DNA from: Arthrobacter bambusae
GTDB lineage: Bacteria > Actinomycetota > Actinomycetes > Actinomycetales > Micrococcaceae
NCBI RefSeq assembly: GCF_022606295.1
Contig: NZ_JAHHZS010000019.1
Span: 1 to 64,000, forward strand
DNA: 64,000 nucleotides
Reading direction: 5' to 3'
Shown here: positions 26,010-34,264 of the stretch, piece by piece
Position numbering within the stretch: position 1 is the first letter of the stretch
Layout of the letters: every line of letters starts with the position of its first letter
The notes under the pieces: model-generated
Seen by the model: the letters and a program-made list of their open reading frames with translations, nothing else
What the model was told of the DNA's origin: nothing
The model's database searches: none
Position numbers and translations under genes: made by a program

Positions 26010-26037
26010 GTCTGTTTGGGGTACACCCCAAACAGAC
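26010..26037. repeat. perfect 12-bp-arm palindrome in gene-free region
   Basis: GTCTGTTTGGGG (26010-26021) and its exact complement (26026-26037) flank a 4-nt loop. There is no T-run after it on either strand. It stands alone in a 1-kb region (25822-26903) otherwise holding only a resolvase relic. Candidate recombination or replication site, or the end of a lost element. Confidence 0.65.
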
Positions 26038-26180
26038 GTACACCCCGTGTGAAACGATCCCAATGGATACGTGTCAGGCTGGGGTCGAAATCGAAATTTC
26101 TTGACGCATGGCGACGGGCTCTTAGAGTTGCCCTGACACTATGGGTCGGAAAAATGACTGGCCAGACTTTCGGTTAGCTA

Positions 26181-26400
26181 AGGGTCAGCTCTCTCGACCA
26201 GAACACGATCCGGCAACTCGACGTCGAGCAGCTCGACCGCGTTTTCATGGACGGGGCGTCAAGGGACCGCCCTTGCCAAAAAGGCCGGCGTCGACAAGGG
26301 CAGGGGCAAGGCGCTGAATACCCGGCAGGCGGCCGACCTGGTACGACGTGCCGCCGCTGGAGAAGCGAAAGCCGCACTCGCCGGGGAACGGTTGTTGGCC
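26181..26400 (+). pseudogene. serine resolvase/invertase relic
   Basis: The frame at 26181 reads RVSSLDQNTIRQLDVEQL then DRVFMDGAS and DRP, a clear match to the N-terminal catalytic domain of Tn3-type serine resolvases. An in-frame TAG stands 6 bp upstream (26175-26177) and the catalytic start is lost. At about 26275 the reading frame shifts and continues AKKAGVDKGRGKALNTRQAA, the resolvase C-terminal HTH linker (family K-G-R-K-x-A-L). The roughly 110 residues between are deleted. Truncated at both ends and frameshifted. The following 26401-26903 shows no gene. Confidence 0.75.
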
Positions 26401-26903
26401 GCGATGGGCTTGTCGTTCCACCCCCGGCGAAAGACGATGCCGCCGGTCTTGTGTTCGCGGGACTTGGCCGGGGTGGGGGCTCCTCGGCCACGGGCTCAGC
26501 CGCCCGGACGAACGCGGATGGATGAAGTTCGGTCCGGCCACGGTGGAAGATGCCCCACGGTCGTAGGCGCATGGTTATCAGCTGCGCTGCTGGGCCTCGG
26601 GCTTCTGCTTCGAAGACGTCTCGATCTTGTTCACCGTCTTGGCCCTGTCAGCGGCAGCATGGGGGATGGGGTGCTCTCGCGGTATTTGATAACGGACCTC
26701 CACCGTAGGAGATTCCCTGCGTGTCGTCTACCCACTTGGCCCATAAGCACTGGCCGCAAAGCGTGAACACCAGGATGACAGCCCCGGAATCGGGTCGCCG
26801 TGGTCTCCTTTTGATCCTGTTCGAAGACGCCTCGCTGCTTCCTCGCTCGCCGGATCAATGCAGAACACCACCCAGCCACATAGCGCAGTGGTAGTTTGCG
26901 GGT

Positions 26904-27506
26904 ATGGCAAATGCCCTCGCGTGGTTCTCGCAGTCCGGTGTGGTCCAAGGATTGATTCTCGGTGCCGTGCTGGCCTTCTTGACGGCGATCGTCATCATGA
27001 ATGCCGTGGGCCGGGCGGTCACAACAACCGTCAATGGTTGGAGCGCAATCCGCAAATGCGGCCAGCCCGGCAACGGAGTCCTCGTGCGGGCAGCGTGTGC
27101 AAAAGCGTTGCCCGTCGTCAATGTGTTTGAAGAGGCCGCGTACTGGACTGCAACTGTGGATGGTTCAGGACAAGCGCTGAGCGGCAGGCACGGATACGTC
27201 CTGCATTTTCCTGCCGGGAAACTTCCGCCGCATAATGCCTTCTGGTCGCTTACTCCGACCGATGCCGTCGGCTATATGGTGGACAATCCCACTAATCGCT
27301 ACAGCGTTGGTAACCGTTCGCCGCTCGCGCAGAACACTGACGGTTCAGTGGATCTCTATCTCCAGCATCACGCTCCGAGCGGGCACGAGCAGAACTGGCT
27401 GCCCATTCCGCCAGGGAACTTCAAGCTGATGTTCCGGGTGTATCTGCCTGGCGCGGCAATTCTCGACGGCACGTACCAATTGCCGCTCATTGACAGGGCG
27501 CAGTGA
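26904..27506 (+). CDS. DUF1214 domain membrane protein
   Basis: A 200-residue protein with one N-terminal membrane helix (about 13-35) and a DUF1214-type domain: GYVLHFPAGKLPPHNAFWSL, then the block NRYSVGNRSPLAQNTDGSVDLYLQ and PPGNFKLMFRVYLP. In most homologues DUF1214 is the C-terminal half of a DUF1254-DUF1214 protein of about 450 residues; here it is a separate, membrane-anchored ORF placed first. The next gene follows after one nucleotide. Function of the family is not settled. Confidence 0.78.
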   Translation: MANALAWFSQSGVVQGLILGAVLAFLTAIVIMNAVGRAVTTTVNGWSAIRKCGQPGNGVLVRAACAKALPVVNVFEEAAYWTATVDGSGQALSGRHGYVLHFPAGKLPPHNAFWSLTPTDAVGYMVDNPTNRYSVGNRSPLAQNTDGSVDLYLQHHAPSGHEQNWLPIPPGNFKLMFRVYLPGAAILDGTYQLPLIDRAQ

Positions 27507-27507
27507 G

Positions 27508-28167
27508 ATGAACCGCCTCATCTTGAAATACGGACGTCCCCTTACCGCCGTCATACTGGCGGTCTTCGCCTGGGTCATCTACCGACGGATCGCCAACGGG
27601 GACGGGATCATTCCACTCGTCATAGCGGCTGTCATTGTATGGGCGCTGGGCGCACCCGCTTTTATCTACCTCTGGCCGCGGCTCACGGTCAATGGATACA
27701 AGAGGGCGATTCTCAAACATGGGTTCGGGGAGGGCCCGATCCCTGTCAACACGCTGTACGCCGTGCCCGGCACCTCGTCACCGTCGACGGCGACGTCGCG
27801 CGGGAGCCTTATGGCAACCGGGGCCGACGACTTGCTCTACGTCGGCGGCTGGCTCGACTTGAGCAAAGGGCCGCAAATCCTGCACGTACCGGACATGTCC
27901 GGCCGTTACTTCAGCGTGCAATTCACCGACCCGTCGAAAAGCACAAATTTTGCCTACGTCGGCAAACGCACCACGGGAACCGAAGCCGGCGACTACTTCC
28001 TTAGCGGGCCCGGATGGAAGGGAACCGTACCGAACGGCATGACGCAGATTTCTTCGCCAACCCACTCCGCGCTCGTCATTGGCCGGGTCTTCGTCGAAAG
28101 CGACAGCGATCTTCCAACCGCTTACGCGCTCGCGAAGCAAATACGGCTCGCGCCGCTAAAGCAATAG
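27508..28167 (+). CDS. DUF1254 domain membrane protein
   Basis: A 219-residue partner of the preceding gene, starting one nucleotide after its stop. Two membrane helices (about 10-28 and 36-56) lead into a truncated DUF1254 domain: VNTLYAVPGT, DDLLYVGGWLDLSKGPQIL, VPDMSGRYFSVQFTDPSK. The two genes together rebuild the usual DUF1254+DUF1214 architecture in reversed order, both tethered to the membrane, which implies a heterodimer. Substrate unknown. Confidence 0.78.
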   Translation: MNRLILKYGRPLTAVILAVFAWVIYRRIANGDGIIPLVIAAVIVWALGAPAFIYLWPRLTVNGYKRAILKHGFGEGPIPVNTLYAVPGTSSPSTATSRGSLMATGADDLLYVGGWLDLSKGPQILHVPDMSGRYFSVQFTDPSKSTNFAYVGKRTTGTEAGDYFLSGPGWKGTVPNGMTQISSPTHSALVIGRVFVESDSDLPTAYALAKQIRLAPLKQ

Positions 28168-28263
28168 CCTGACCGGCCCAGAAGTACGACGGCGGACGTC
28201 TCGCCGTCGATGTTACTCACGCTCAAACGCGAGTAGACGCACTCAGACGATTCCGTGCGTGGA

Positions 28264-28905
28264 TCATCGGCGGAAGGTGACGTGGATGATGCCGCTTTCG
28301 GCGGTCTCTGACGTGACGGTGTAGTCGCTTTCCAGCCCCCGGAGATCGTCCCAGAGCCGTATTCCGCTACCGAGCAGGATCGGTGTGATCCCGACGTGCA
28401 GCCGATCGACAAGTCCGGCCTTCAGGTAGTCGCGCACCACGGTAGGACCCCCTCCGATACGCACATCCTTTTCGCCCGCTGCACTGAGCGCTCGTTCAAG
28501 CACCTCTTCGGGGCTGCTGCTTACGAAGTGGAAGGTCGTACCGCCGGCCATCGTGATGTCAGGGCGGGGCGTGTGAGTGAGGACAAACACGGGGACGCGG
28601 AACGGCGGCTCGTCGCCCCACCAGCCCTTCCACTCGGGGTCATCGGGGAAGTTATGGAACCCGAACATGCCGGCACCCATAATTTCAGCTCCGACTCCCT
28701 CGAAGTAGGCCGCCGCGTACTTGTCGTCGACGCCGGACGTTCCTTCTCCACTCGTGTCATGTAGGACCCGCTCACGGAACGTGCGGGTGGACGTATATGC
28801 GTCAACGAGTCGGCCCCAGTCCGAACCGAACGGATTCTCTGGAGTTGCGTCCGTCGTCGTGGCGAAACCATCCAGCGAGATATTCAGGTCAACTCGAACA
28901 GCCAT
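28264..28905 (-). CDS. dihydrofolate reductase-like (RibD C-terminal domain) protein
   Basis: A 213-residue protein of the RibD_C/DHFR-fold group. The N-terminus RVDLNISLDGFATTTDATP and C-terminal IGGGPTVVRDYLKAGLVDRL match the NADPH-binding fold. It is not folate DHFR proper. Members reduce flavin precursors or unknown compounds; substrate not predicted. Convergent with the DUF1254 gene. A second member of the family occurs at 46371-46928. Confidence 0.8.
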   Translation of the reverse strand: MAVRVDLNISLDGFATTTDATPENPFGSDWGRLVDAYTSTRTFRERVLHDTSGEGTSGVDDKYAAAYFEGVGAEIMGAGMFGFHNFPDDPEWKGWWGDEPPFRVPVFVLTHTPRPDITMAGGTTFHFVSSSPEEVLERALSAAGEKDVRIGGGPTVVRDYLKAGLVDRLHVGITPILLGSGIRLWDDLRGLESDYTVTSETAESGIIHVTFRR

Positions 28906-29051
28906 GGTGAAGGTCCCCTCAGATCAGTGGTTGCGTTATGCAATCACCATACTGGTGCTGGGATCACCGTCACGGAAGAGTTCATGGCCGAATTCATCGT
29001 TTCTGGGCGCACATCGTGCGGTAGTGTGCGGAGAACAAAACGGGGGAATCC

Positions 29052-29548
29052 ATGAAAAGGCAATCTGGCGCGTTCATTCTCCTCGCCGTTATTGGCTTAA
29101 CTGCCTGTACCTATACAGATTCAGCTGGAGAGCCGCCCCGGCTGAGAACTTCAAGCTCAGCCGCGACCATTGCCACCCCTCTGCCTCACCGAACAGCGCG
29201 CGTAGGACGGCCGAGGGCGAGTTTCAGTCGCAAGCTGCCACCACAAGGGGGACAGCCACGCTACGAGTGACGGATTCCGGAGCAATTCTGGAACTCAAGG
29301 ACTTTGCGACCGAAAGCAGCAAAGACCTCCGGGTGTTTCTCAGTCCTGGGACGCTGAGCCCCGGCGCGAATGGCGAACTCGGCCTGACGTCGGCCGCTAG
29401 GTATGAGCTGGGTGGGCTAAAAAGTAGCCAAGGAGACCAGCAGTATGAAATAGGCAGCCAACAGTGGGCGAACCTGCCCGCAATCGGCTGCGTTGTCATC
29501 TACGACTACCCGGCCCGATTAGCCTACGGAGCGGCCAACCTCAAGTGA
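29052..29548 (+). pseudogene. DM13-domain lipoprotein, frameshifted
   Basis: The signal and lipobox (MKRQSGAFILLAVIGLTACT) start at ATG 29052 in one frame, which ends at 29270. The DM13 domain is in another frame: GTATLRVTDSGAILEL, DFATESSKDLRVFLSPGTLS and GCVVIYDYPARLAYGAANL, ending at 29548. Joining them needs a shift somewhere in 29130-29220, in the Ser/Thr/Ala linker. The domain itself is intact, so the break is recent, programmed, or a sequencing error. DM13 is a probable extracytoplasmic electron-transfer or adhesion domain. Confidence 0.65.
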
Positions 29549-29577
29549 GGTTGGTCCGATAAACAGATTCGGAAAAT

Positions 29578-30492
29578 CTAGAAGCCGTCACGACGCCGCC
29601 CGGCCCAACAATTCGTGATTCGGAGGTCCCTGAGGCCAAACCGCCCGTCGGGCAGTGCGGCCCGGATGCGCTCGTCGTCAAACATGAGAGTCGGGCGGAT
29701 TCCTTTGGGCAGTTGGGGTGCGAAAGGTGCGGGCTCGCTAACTCCTTCGGCGAGCATCCGCGCTTGTGCTTTCGCAACGAGCGGCACCACCATCGTCCAC
29801 TCCGTGAGCTGCGCGAGCACGCGGATGGCCCAGACCGGGGCGCGTACGTAGACAGGCCGTCGCCCGGCGACGCGGGCGATCCGGCGAACAGCTGTGGCGA
29901 ACTCAAGTTCCTCGGCTCCGACGACGGCGACGGTCGGGTTGGGAACGCGTCCCTCGAGAGCTGCGAGCAACACATTGACGGCTTCCTCGACGGGCACGGG
30001 CCGGACCGTCCGATCACGGCACCCCACAGTCGCGAAAACCGGCCACGTGCGCACGGCACGAGTCGCATGGTCCACCATGTGATCACCTGATCCGTAAATC
30101 ATCCCGGCTTTGAGGATCGTGTGGTCGATCCCGGACCGCCGTACGAGTTCCTCGGCGGCCCACTTCGTCTCGTGGTATGCCGAACCACAGTCCGGCCGGG
30201 CGCGAAGGAAGCTAAGCATGACGATCCGCCGTACGCCCGTTCGGCGGGCAGCCTCGACGACGGCGCGAGTGCCGTCGACATGCACACGTGCGAAGGTCTG
30301 ATCTCCGATCTCACGATTGATCCCTGCGCAATGTGCGACGACGTCGCAACCCGCGAATGCTGCCGTCAAGGCGTCCACGTCATCGATCGGCACGCCCGTC
30401 CGACGAGACACGATGACGGTATCCGCGGGATCCAGCCGCTTGGCGAGGTGACGTCCCACGAATCCGGTACCGCCAGTTATGGCAACACGCAT
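29578..30492 (-). CDS. atypical SDR / NAD(P)-binding epimerase-like protein (NDUFA9-like)
   Basis: A 304-residue Rossmann protein. The dinucleotide motif GGTGFVGRHL is at residues 7-16. VVAHCAGINREIGDQTFARV and the YxxxK-like SAYHETKWAAEELV follow. It belongs to the NAD-dependent epimerase/NDUFA9-like atypical SDR group, whose members often bind nucleotide without a known substrate. It is divergent from an ArsR gene with two palindromes in the short gap, so ArsR control is likely. Confidence 0.78.
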   Translation of the reverse strand: MRVAITGGTGFVGRHLAKRLDPADTVIVSRRTGVPIDDVDALTAAFAGCDVVAHCAGINREIGDQTFARVHVDGTRAVVEAARRTGVRRIVMLSFLRARPDCGSAYHETKWAAEELVRRSGIDHTILKAGMIYGSGDHMVDHATRAVRTWPVFATVGCRDRTVRPVPVEEAVNVLLAALEGRVPNPTVAVVGAEELEFATAVRRIARVAGRRPVYVRAPVWAIRVLAQLTEWTMVVPLVAKAQARMLAEGVSEPAPFAPQLPKGIRPTLMFDDERIRAALPDGRFGLRDLRITNCWAGRRRDGF

Positions 30493-30510
30493 TATGTTCT
30501 CCTTTGCTTA

Positions 30511-30550
30511 TTAGCAATGAAGCTAAACTGTATATAGCTATTGTGCTATA
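30511..30550. promoter_or_regulatory. two ArsR operators: TTAGC-N6-GCTAA and TATAGC-N6-GCTATA
   Basis: Two inverted repeats, 30511-30526 and 30533-30550, have identical 6-nt spacers and share the AGC/GCT half-site. They lie in the A/T-rich gap between the divergent SDR and ArsR genes and are the probable sites for ArsR control of both. Confidence 0.6.
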
Positions 30551-30558
30551 TTGCAAAC

Positions 30559-30894
30559 ATGACAGATACGGCGTCAGACATCTTCGCCGCTCTCGCGCAC
30601 CCGACGAGACGGCAGATCCTGCAGGACCTCAAGGACGGCGAACTCGCCGCCGGCGAGATCGCCGCGCGGTTCCAAGCCACCGGGCCGACGATCTCGCGGC
30701 ACCTCGGCGTGCTGCGCCAAGCGGGTTTGGTCACCGAGCGGCGAGATGCCAATCGCATCCTTTACTCGCTCGTGGGTGAACGGCTTGCCCTGTCGGTCGG
30801 CGACTTTCTCTCGACCGTGTGCCCCGAACAGATCGTCCTACGCGAGGTCCGGAAGCGCGGCACCGGCCGCACAGCAAAGGCGCAGCAGGGGTGA
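30559..30894 (+). CDS. ArsR-family transcriptional regulator
   Basis: A 111-residue winged-helix regulator. The start (FAALAHPTRRQILQDLKDGE) and recognition helix (GPTISRHLGVLRQAGLVTER) are canonical. No metal-binding Cys pair is seen at helix 3, so a thiol or small-molecule signal is more likely than arsenic. ATG 30559 is preferred over 30541 since the earlier one lies in the operator. Its stop overlaps the next ATG (TGATG), coupling it to the transglutaminase-like gene. Confidence 0.85.
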   Translation: MTDTASDIFAALAHPTRRQILQDLKDGELAAGEIAARFQATGPTISRHLGVLRQAGLVTERRDANRILYSLVGERLALSVGDFLSTVCPEQIVLREVRKRGTGRTAKAQQG

Positions 30895-31622
30895 TGGCCC
30901 TCTCTGCGCTCGTCACTCCGTGGTACAGGCGCACCCGAACCGGTGCCGGAGATGGCCCGGAACAGCCGGGGTCCGTGGCCCCAACGCCCATTCTCGACCA
31001 TGAAACCCCGGGGATCGCACGGCTCGTCTCCCGGTCACAGGACCTCGCGCAGTCAGCTGAACAAGTGGCCGTGCTTCAAGCCGTCCACTCGATCATCCTC
31101 GATGAAGTACGCGCTGTGTATGCGCTGGAAGAGGGCACGCCGGCCTCCCGAACCCTTGCGCGCGGCTTCGGCTCATGCAGCCAGCGCCTCGCAATTCTCG
31201 AAAGCGCCGCGCGAGGCATCGGAGTTGCGACAAGAGTGCGAGCCCTTCTCATCGATCGGTCCTTCTGGTATCCGCGTTTCCCACACATCGGCGCTGCGCT
31301 TCCGGACCGAGTACTGCTCGTATGGCCGGAATTCAACATTGAAGAGTGGAGGCCTGCGTCCGAGCTCTTCGGAGCGATCGGATGCCGCGGAGGTGGATCA
31401 TTCACAAACAGCGGTTCGGAAACGCTGTTCGAGGCTGCGGGGCGGTGTGCTGTTGACTGGGACGGCCGGGCAGAGGATAACGCGTATGATCTTTCACGGT
31501 TCATTCGCGCCGACTACGGGTACTTCTCGAACCGGGACGACGCCTTCAGGCAACTCGGACAAACCCTCTGCGCACCGTCTCGCGCAATCGCGGACCCCAT
31601 TCTCCGCCGCATCTCCGCCTGA
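30894..31622 (+). CDS. transglutaminase-like domain protein
   Basis: A 242-residue cytoplasmic protein. It carries a transglutaminase-like core with the catalytic Cys in FGSCSQRLAILESAARGIG, then TRVRALLID and a His region FPHIGAALPDRVLLVWPEFN. Such bacterial domains are usually proteases or peptide-modifying enzymes; the reaction here is unknown. It starts within the stop of the ArsR gene (TGATG overlap), so it is its direct target. The C-terminal third has no recognised domain. Confidence 0.72.
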   Translation: MALSALVTPWYRRTRTGAGDGPEQPGSVAPTPILDHETPGIARLVSRSQDLAQSAEQVAVLQAVHSIILDEVRAVYALEEGTPASRTLARGFGSCSQRLAILESAARGIGVATRVRALLIDRSFWYPRFPHIGAALPDRVLLVWPEFNIEEWRPASELFGAIGCRGGGSFTNSGSETLFEAAGRCAVDWDGRAEDNAYDLSRFIRADYGYFSNRDDAFRQLGQTLCAPSRAIADPILRRISA

Positions 31623-31681
31623 ACTAGGCCCTGGTACCCCTGCCAACCCCCACAACATCCCCTGCGGCTACAATGAGTCAT

Positions 31682-32155
31682 ATGCCGGACATTGAGCGTT
31701 GGCCCACCGGACGGTTGCTTTCGACAGCGGCCCGGCTGGTGGAGCACGCTTGGGACGAAAATCTCAGGGAGATCGGCCTCACCCACGCCGGTGTCATCGC
31801 CCTCGAGGTTCTTGCCGTCACGGGCCCCATCACTCAGACCGCTCTAGCGCAGATCGTCCGGGTGCAGGCCCAGACCATGGGGCAGACCCTCAGCAGGCTC
31901 GAAACCCACGGCCACATCAGCAGGCGTCGAAGTCCCGAGGACCGCAGGGTGCACGTCGTTTCGCTGACCGACGTCGGCAAGGAAGCGCTCGAGCGGGCGG
32001 TCGAGTCGGAGCAACAGGTCCTCGCCCAAGTGTCCATCGATACGTCGATGTTCAGGCAGGAATTGAAGGTACTCGTGCGCGAGCTGGCCGGCCGGCAAGC
32101 ACCTGGGGGAGACAACGCGAGCGCCCCTCTTGCCGCCGCAGCACGGGAAGACTAA
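31682..32155 (+). CDS. MarR-family transcriptional regulator
   Basis: A 157-residue MarR winged helix. The core runs through TALAQIVRVQAQTMGQTLSRL and the wing SRRRSPEDRRVHVVSLTDVG, with a C-terminal dimer helix. The -10-like TACAAT (31671-31676) stands 5 nt before ATG 31682, which points to a leaderless or near-leaderless transcript; ATG 31673 would overlap the -10. It converges with the next small ORF (4-nt 3' overlap). Target genes not evident. Confidence 0.8.
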   Translation: MPDIERWPTGRLLSTAARLVEHAWDENLREIGLTHAGVIALEVLAVTGPITQTALAQIVRVQAQTMGQTLSRLETHGHISRRRSPEDRRVHVVSLTDVGKEALERAVESEQQVLAQVSIDTSMFRQELKVLVRELAGRQAPGGDNASAPLAAAARED

Positions 32156-32388
32156 TCCGAGGAAACGTCGACGGCGGATCGCTCACTGCGCCCAGGTCCC
32201 AGACCGCGCGCAGCCAGCTCATCCAGGACCGCGTCGTACCAGGACTTGACCCCGAACTCAGGCTTCCCGACGTCGAGCAACCTGAAGAGCGCGTCAGCCA
32301 AGAAGTTGAGCTCCGCGACGGACAACTTCGCAAGCCCCTCGACTGGGTCCAGCTCGCCTTCCAAGCATGAGCTGAGCAGCGCGTTCAC
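32152..32388 (-). CDS. hypothetical protein, 78 aa
   Basis: A small, acidic, helical protein (LSVAELNFLADALFRLLDVG, DELAARGLGPGRSERS). It starts at GTG 32388 with GGAG 8 nt upstream. No family recognised. It overlaps the 3' end of the MarR gene on the opposite strand by 4 nt. The 197-bp gap to coxG contains a GC-rich imperfect hairpin near 32526-32550 and no gene. Confidence 0.5.
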   Translation of the reverse strand: MNALLSSCLEGELDPVEGLAKLSVAELNFLADALFRLLDVGKPEFGVKSWYDAVLDELAARGLGPGRSERSAVDVSSD

Positions 32389-32585
32389 AGCTCGGCTCCA
32401 AGCTTCGGAGCAGCTACGCGAAAAGAGTTGGCAGAGAGGTGAGGCGGGCGGGTCATGGGGTCACTCCGTGGAAGAATTCCGAGGGCCAGCTGCATAACCC
32501 ACCTTGATGATATCGACGCCGTGAGGCGCGCGGCAAGAGCGCCGCGCCGCCCGAAAACCACCCTCCACACGGCTTGGATGGGCGT

Positions 32586-33386
32586 TCAATCCATCCCGTA
32601 TCGCCGGACAAGCCAGACGACCAGGGCCAGGACAGCGGCGGCGCAAAGCACAGGGCCGAAACGGCGCACGAGCACCGGCCACACGGCCGAGCCCAGGTCC
32701 AATTCCGACGACGGCGCGAACGGCGCAGACAGAGGTGCGGGGGCAGCCGCGGCCGCGGAAACAGGCGCCGCCGGAGGCCCGGCCGTCGGTGTTGCGGGAA
32801 CCCCGGCGGCGCGCTCGCCCACCGGTGCAGCAGGCCCGGCCGCAGCCAGCCCGGCTTCGGGCTCCGCGACCTCGTCCCCAGCCGCCCCAGGCTCCGCCGA
32901 TGCCGCAGCGTTTCCGGCGTCGGGCCCCGTATCGCTAGGAGCCCCGCCGCCCGCCTTCCCGATCACGCACTGGACAAACTGCTCCAGCAACTTGTCCGAG
33001 ATGTCCTGGATGACGCCCCGGCCGAATTGGGCCGGTTTGCCGGTGACGTTCATGTCGGTAGTCACGTCGACGGCGGTGCCGTCGCCGTCGGGCGTCAGCA
33101 CTGCCGTCACCGTGGCGCCCGCTGTGCCGTTGCCCCGCTTGTCCTTGCCCGTGGCCGAAATGACCACCGTATGCGTCTCCTGGTTGCGCTCGAGGAATTC
33201 ACCGGTGCCGGTGTAGATCATGGCGATCGGGCCGAGCTTGACCTTGACCGTTCCGGTGAACTGCTCGCCGCTCACGGACGTGAGGGTCGCCCCCGGGAAA
33301 CAGGGTGCGATGTCTTCCAGTTGGTTGAAGGAATGCCAGGTGTCCTCCAGCGAACTGGGAACCACGAAGTGATGTTTGAGTTCCAT
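32586..33386 (-). CDS. coxG: CoxG-like SRPBCC protein with C-terminal membrane anchor
   Basis: A 266-residue protein. The first 150 residues are the CoxG (carbon monoxide dehydrogenase subunit G) SRPBCC domain: HHFVVPSSLEDTWHSFNQLE, APCFPGATLTSV, KVKLGPIAMIYTGTG. Then come an Ala/Pro/Gly linker of about 85 residues and one membrane helix at the C-terminus (PVLCAAAVLALVVWLVRR). In Oligotropha CoxG helps membrane recruitment of CO dehydrogenase; the anchor here fits that role. Last gene of the cox-like run, 23 bp after coxM. Confidence 0.85.
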   Translation of the reverse strand: MELKHHFVVPSSLEDTWHSFNQLEDIAPCFPGATLTSVSGEQFTGTVKVKLGPIAMIYTGTGEFLERNQETHTVVISATGKDKRGNGTAGATVTAVLTPDGDGTAVDVTTDMNVTGKPAQFGRGVIQDISDKLLEQFVQCVIGKAGGGAPSDTGPDAGNAAASAEPGAAGDEVAEPEAGLAAAGPAAPVGERAAGVPATPTAGPPAAPVSAAAAAPAPLSAPFAPSSELDLGSAVWPVLVRRFGPVLCAAAVLALVVWLVRRYGMD

Positions 33387-33409
33387 GTCTCCCTCCCGCC
33401 CGTGTTCCG

Positions 33410-34264
33410 TTAGAGTCCGGCGGCCGCGATGACGGCCCGTTTGGTGAGGACCTCCGCCAGGTGGCGGCGGTAGGCCGCGTCTCCATTGAGGTCGCTGGCG
33501 GGATCGCTCCCTTCGGCGGCGTGCGCGCTCGCGGTGGCGATCGCTTCCGCTGTCAGCGGGGCGCCCGCGAGGGCCTGTTCGACGGCGGTCGCCCGCAACG
33601 GCGTGCTGGCCATGTTGGTCAGGCCGATCCTGGCCTCGGCGATGGTGCCGCCTTCCACCCGGACCATCGCGGCCACGGCGACGATGGACCATTGCTGGGC
33701 CACCCTGGTGAACTTCTCATAGTGCGAACCCCAACCGGTGTACTTCGGCACCCGAATATGGGTGAGGATCTCGCCGTCGTCGACGGCGGTGGTGAAGTAT
33801 CCCTGGAAGAAGTCCGCCGCTGCCACCCGGCGTTCCCCGTTGGGGCCTGCCAGGATGAACGTCGCGTCCGCGGCCAGCACCGGCGCGGGCATGTCGCCCG
33901 CCGGGTCGGCATGGACGAGGGCGCCGCCGAACGTGCCGCGGTGGCGGACCTGGGGATCCGCGACCGTGGCCGCGGCCTGGGCCAGCAACGGCACGTGCTC
34001 GACTATGAGCGGGTCGGTGGCGATCTGGTGGTGCGTCGTCATGGCTCCGATCAGCAGTGCATCGCCGTCGTCGCGGACACCGGACAACTCGCCGATCCGG
34101 CCCAAGTCGACCACCATCGCGGGGTCGGCAAGGCGCAGTTTCATCACGGGGATCAGGCTTTGGCCACCGGCCAGCACCTTCACGTCGTCACCGGCGTCGG
34201 CCAACACGCCCAACGCCTCCGCTACCGTAGTGGGCGCGGCGTAATCGAATGCGCTCGGAATCAT
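33410..34264 (-). CDS. coxM: FAD-binding medium subunit of molybdenum hydroxylase (CoxM-like)
   Basis: A 284-residue FAD subunit. The flavin motifs are AGGQSLIPVMKLRLADP (residues 32-48) and the middle block HRGTFGGALVHADPAGD (T-x-G-G-x-x-x-x-x-x-x-x-x-D type), followed by the CO_deh_flav_C domain. It carries electrons from the 2Fe-2S subunit to the acceptor. Its ATG (34264) overlaps the coxL stop by 4 nt. Confidence 0.9.
   Translation of the reverse strand: MIPSAFDYAAPTTVAEALGVLADAGDDVKVLAGGQSLIPVMKLRLADPAMVVDLGRIGELSGVRDDGDALLIGAMTTHHQIATDPLIVEHVPLLAQAAATVADPQVRHRGTFGGALVHADPAGDMPAPVLAADATFILAGPNGERRVAAADFFQGYFTTAVDDGEILTHIRVPKYTGWGSHYEKFTRVAQQWSIVAVAAMVRVEGGTIAEARIGLTNMASTPLRATAVEQALAGAPLTAEAIATASAHAAEGSDPASDLNGDAAYRRHLAEVLTKRAVIAAAGL

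Noticed and set aside
25822..26180. A tRNA or tmRNA as the integration site of the scar region
   Set aside because: No cloverleaf or CCA-ending gene could be built there; the only tRNA is at 47116-47206, far away.
28721..29548. Possible single long gene covering 28721-29548
   Set aside because: The first half overlaps the DHFR-like gene on the other strand and shows no family similarity. Only the DM13 part is real, and its lipoprotein signal is in another frame.
32526..32550. Terminator for the cox-like run
   Set aside because: The GC-rich inverted repeat is imperfect, with a bulge, and has no T-run; too weak to list as a feature.
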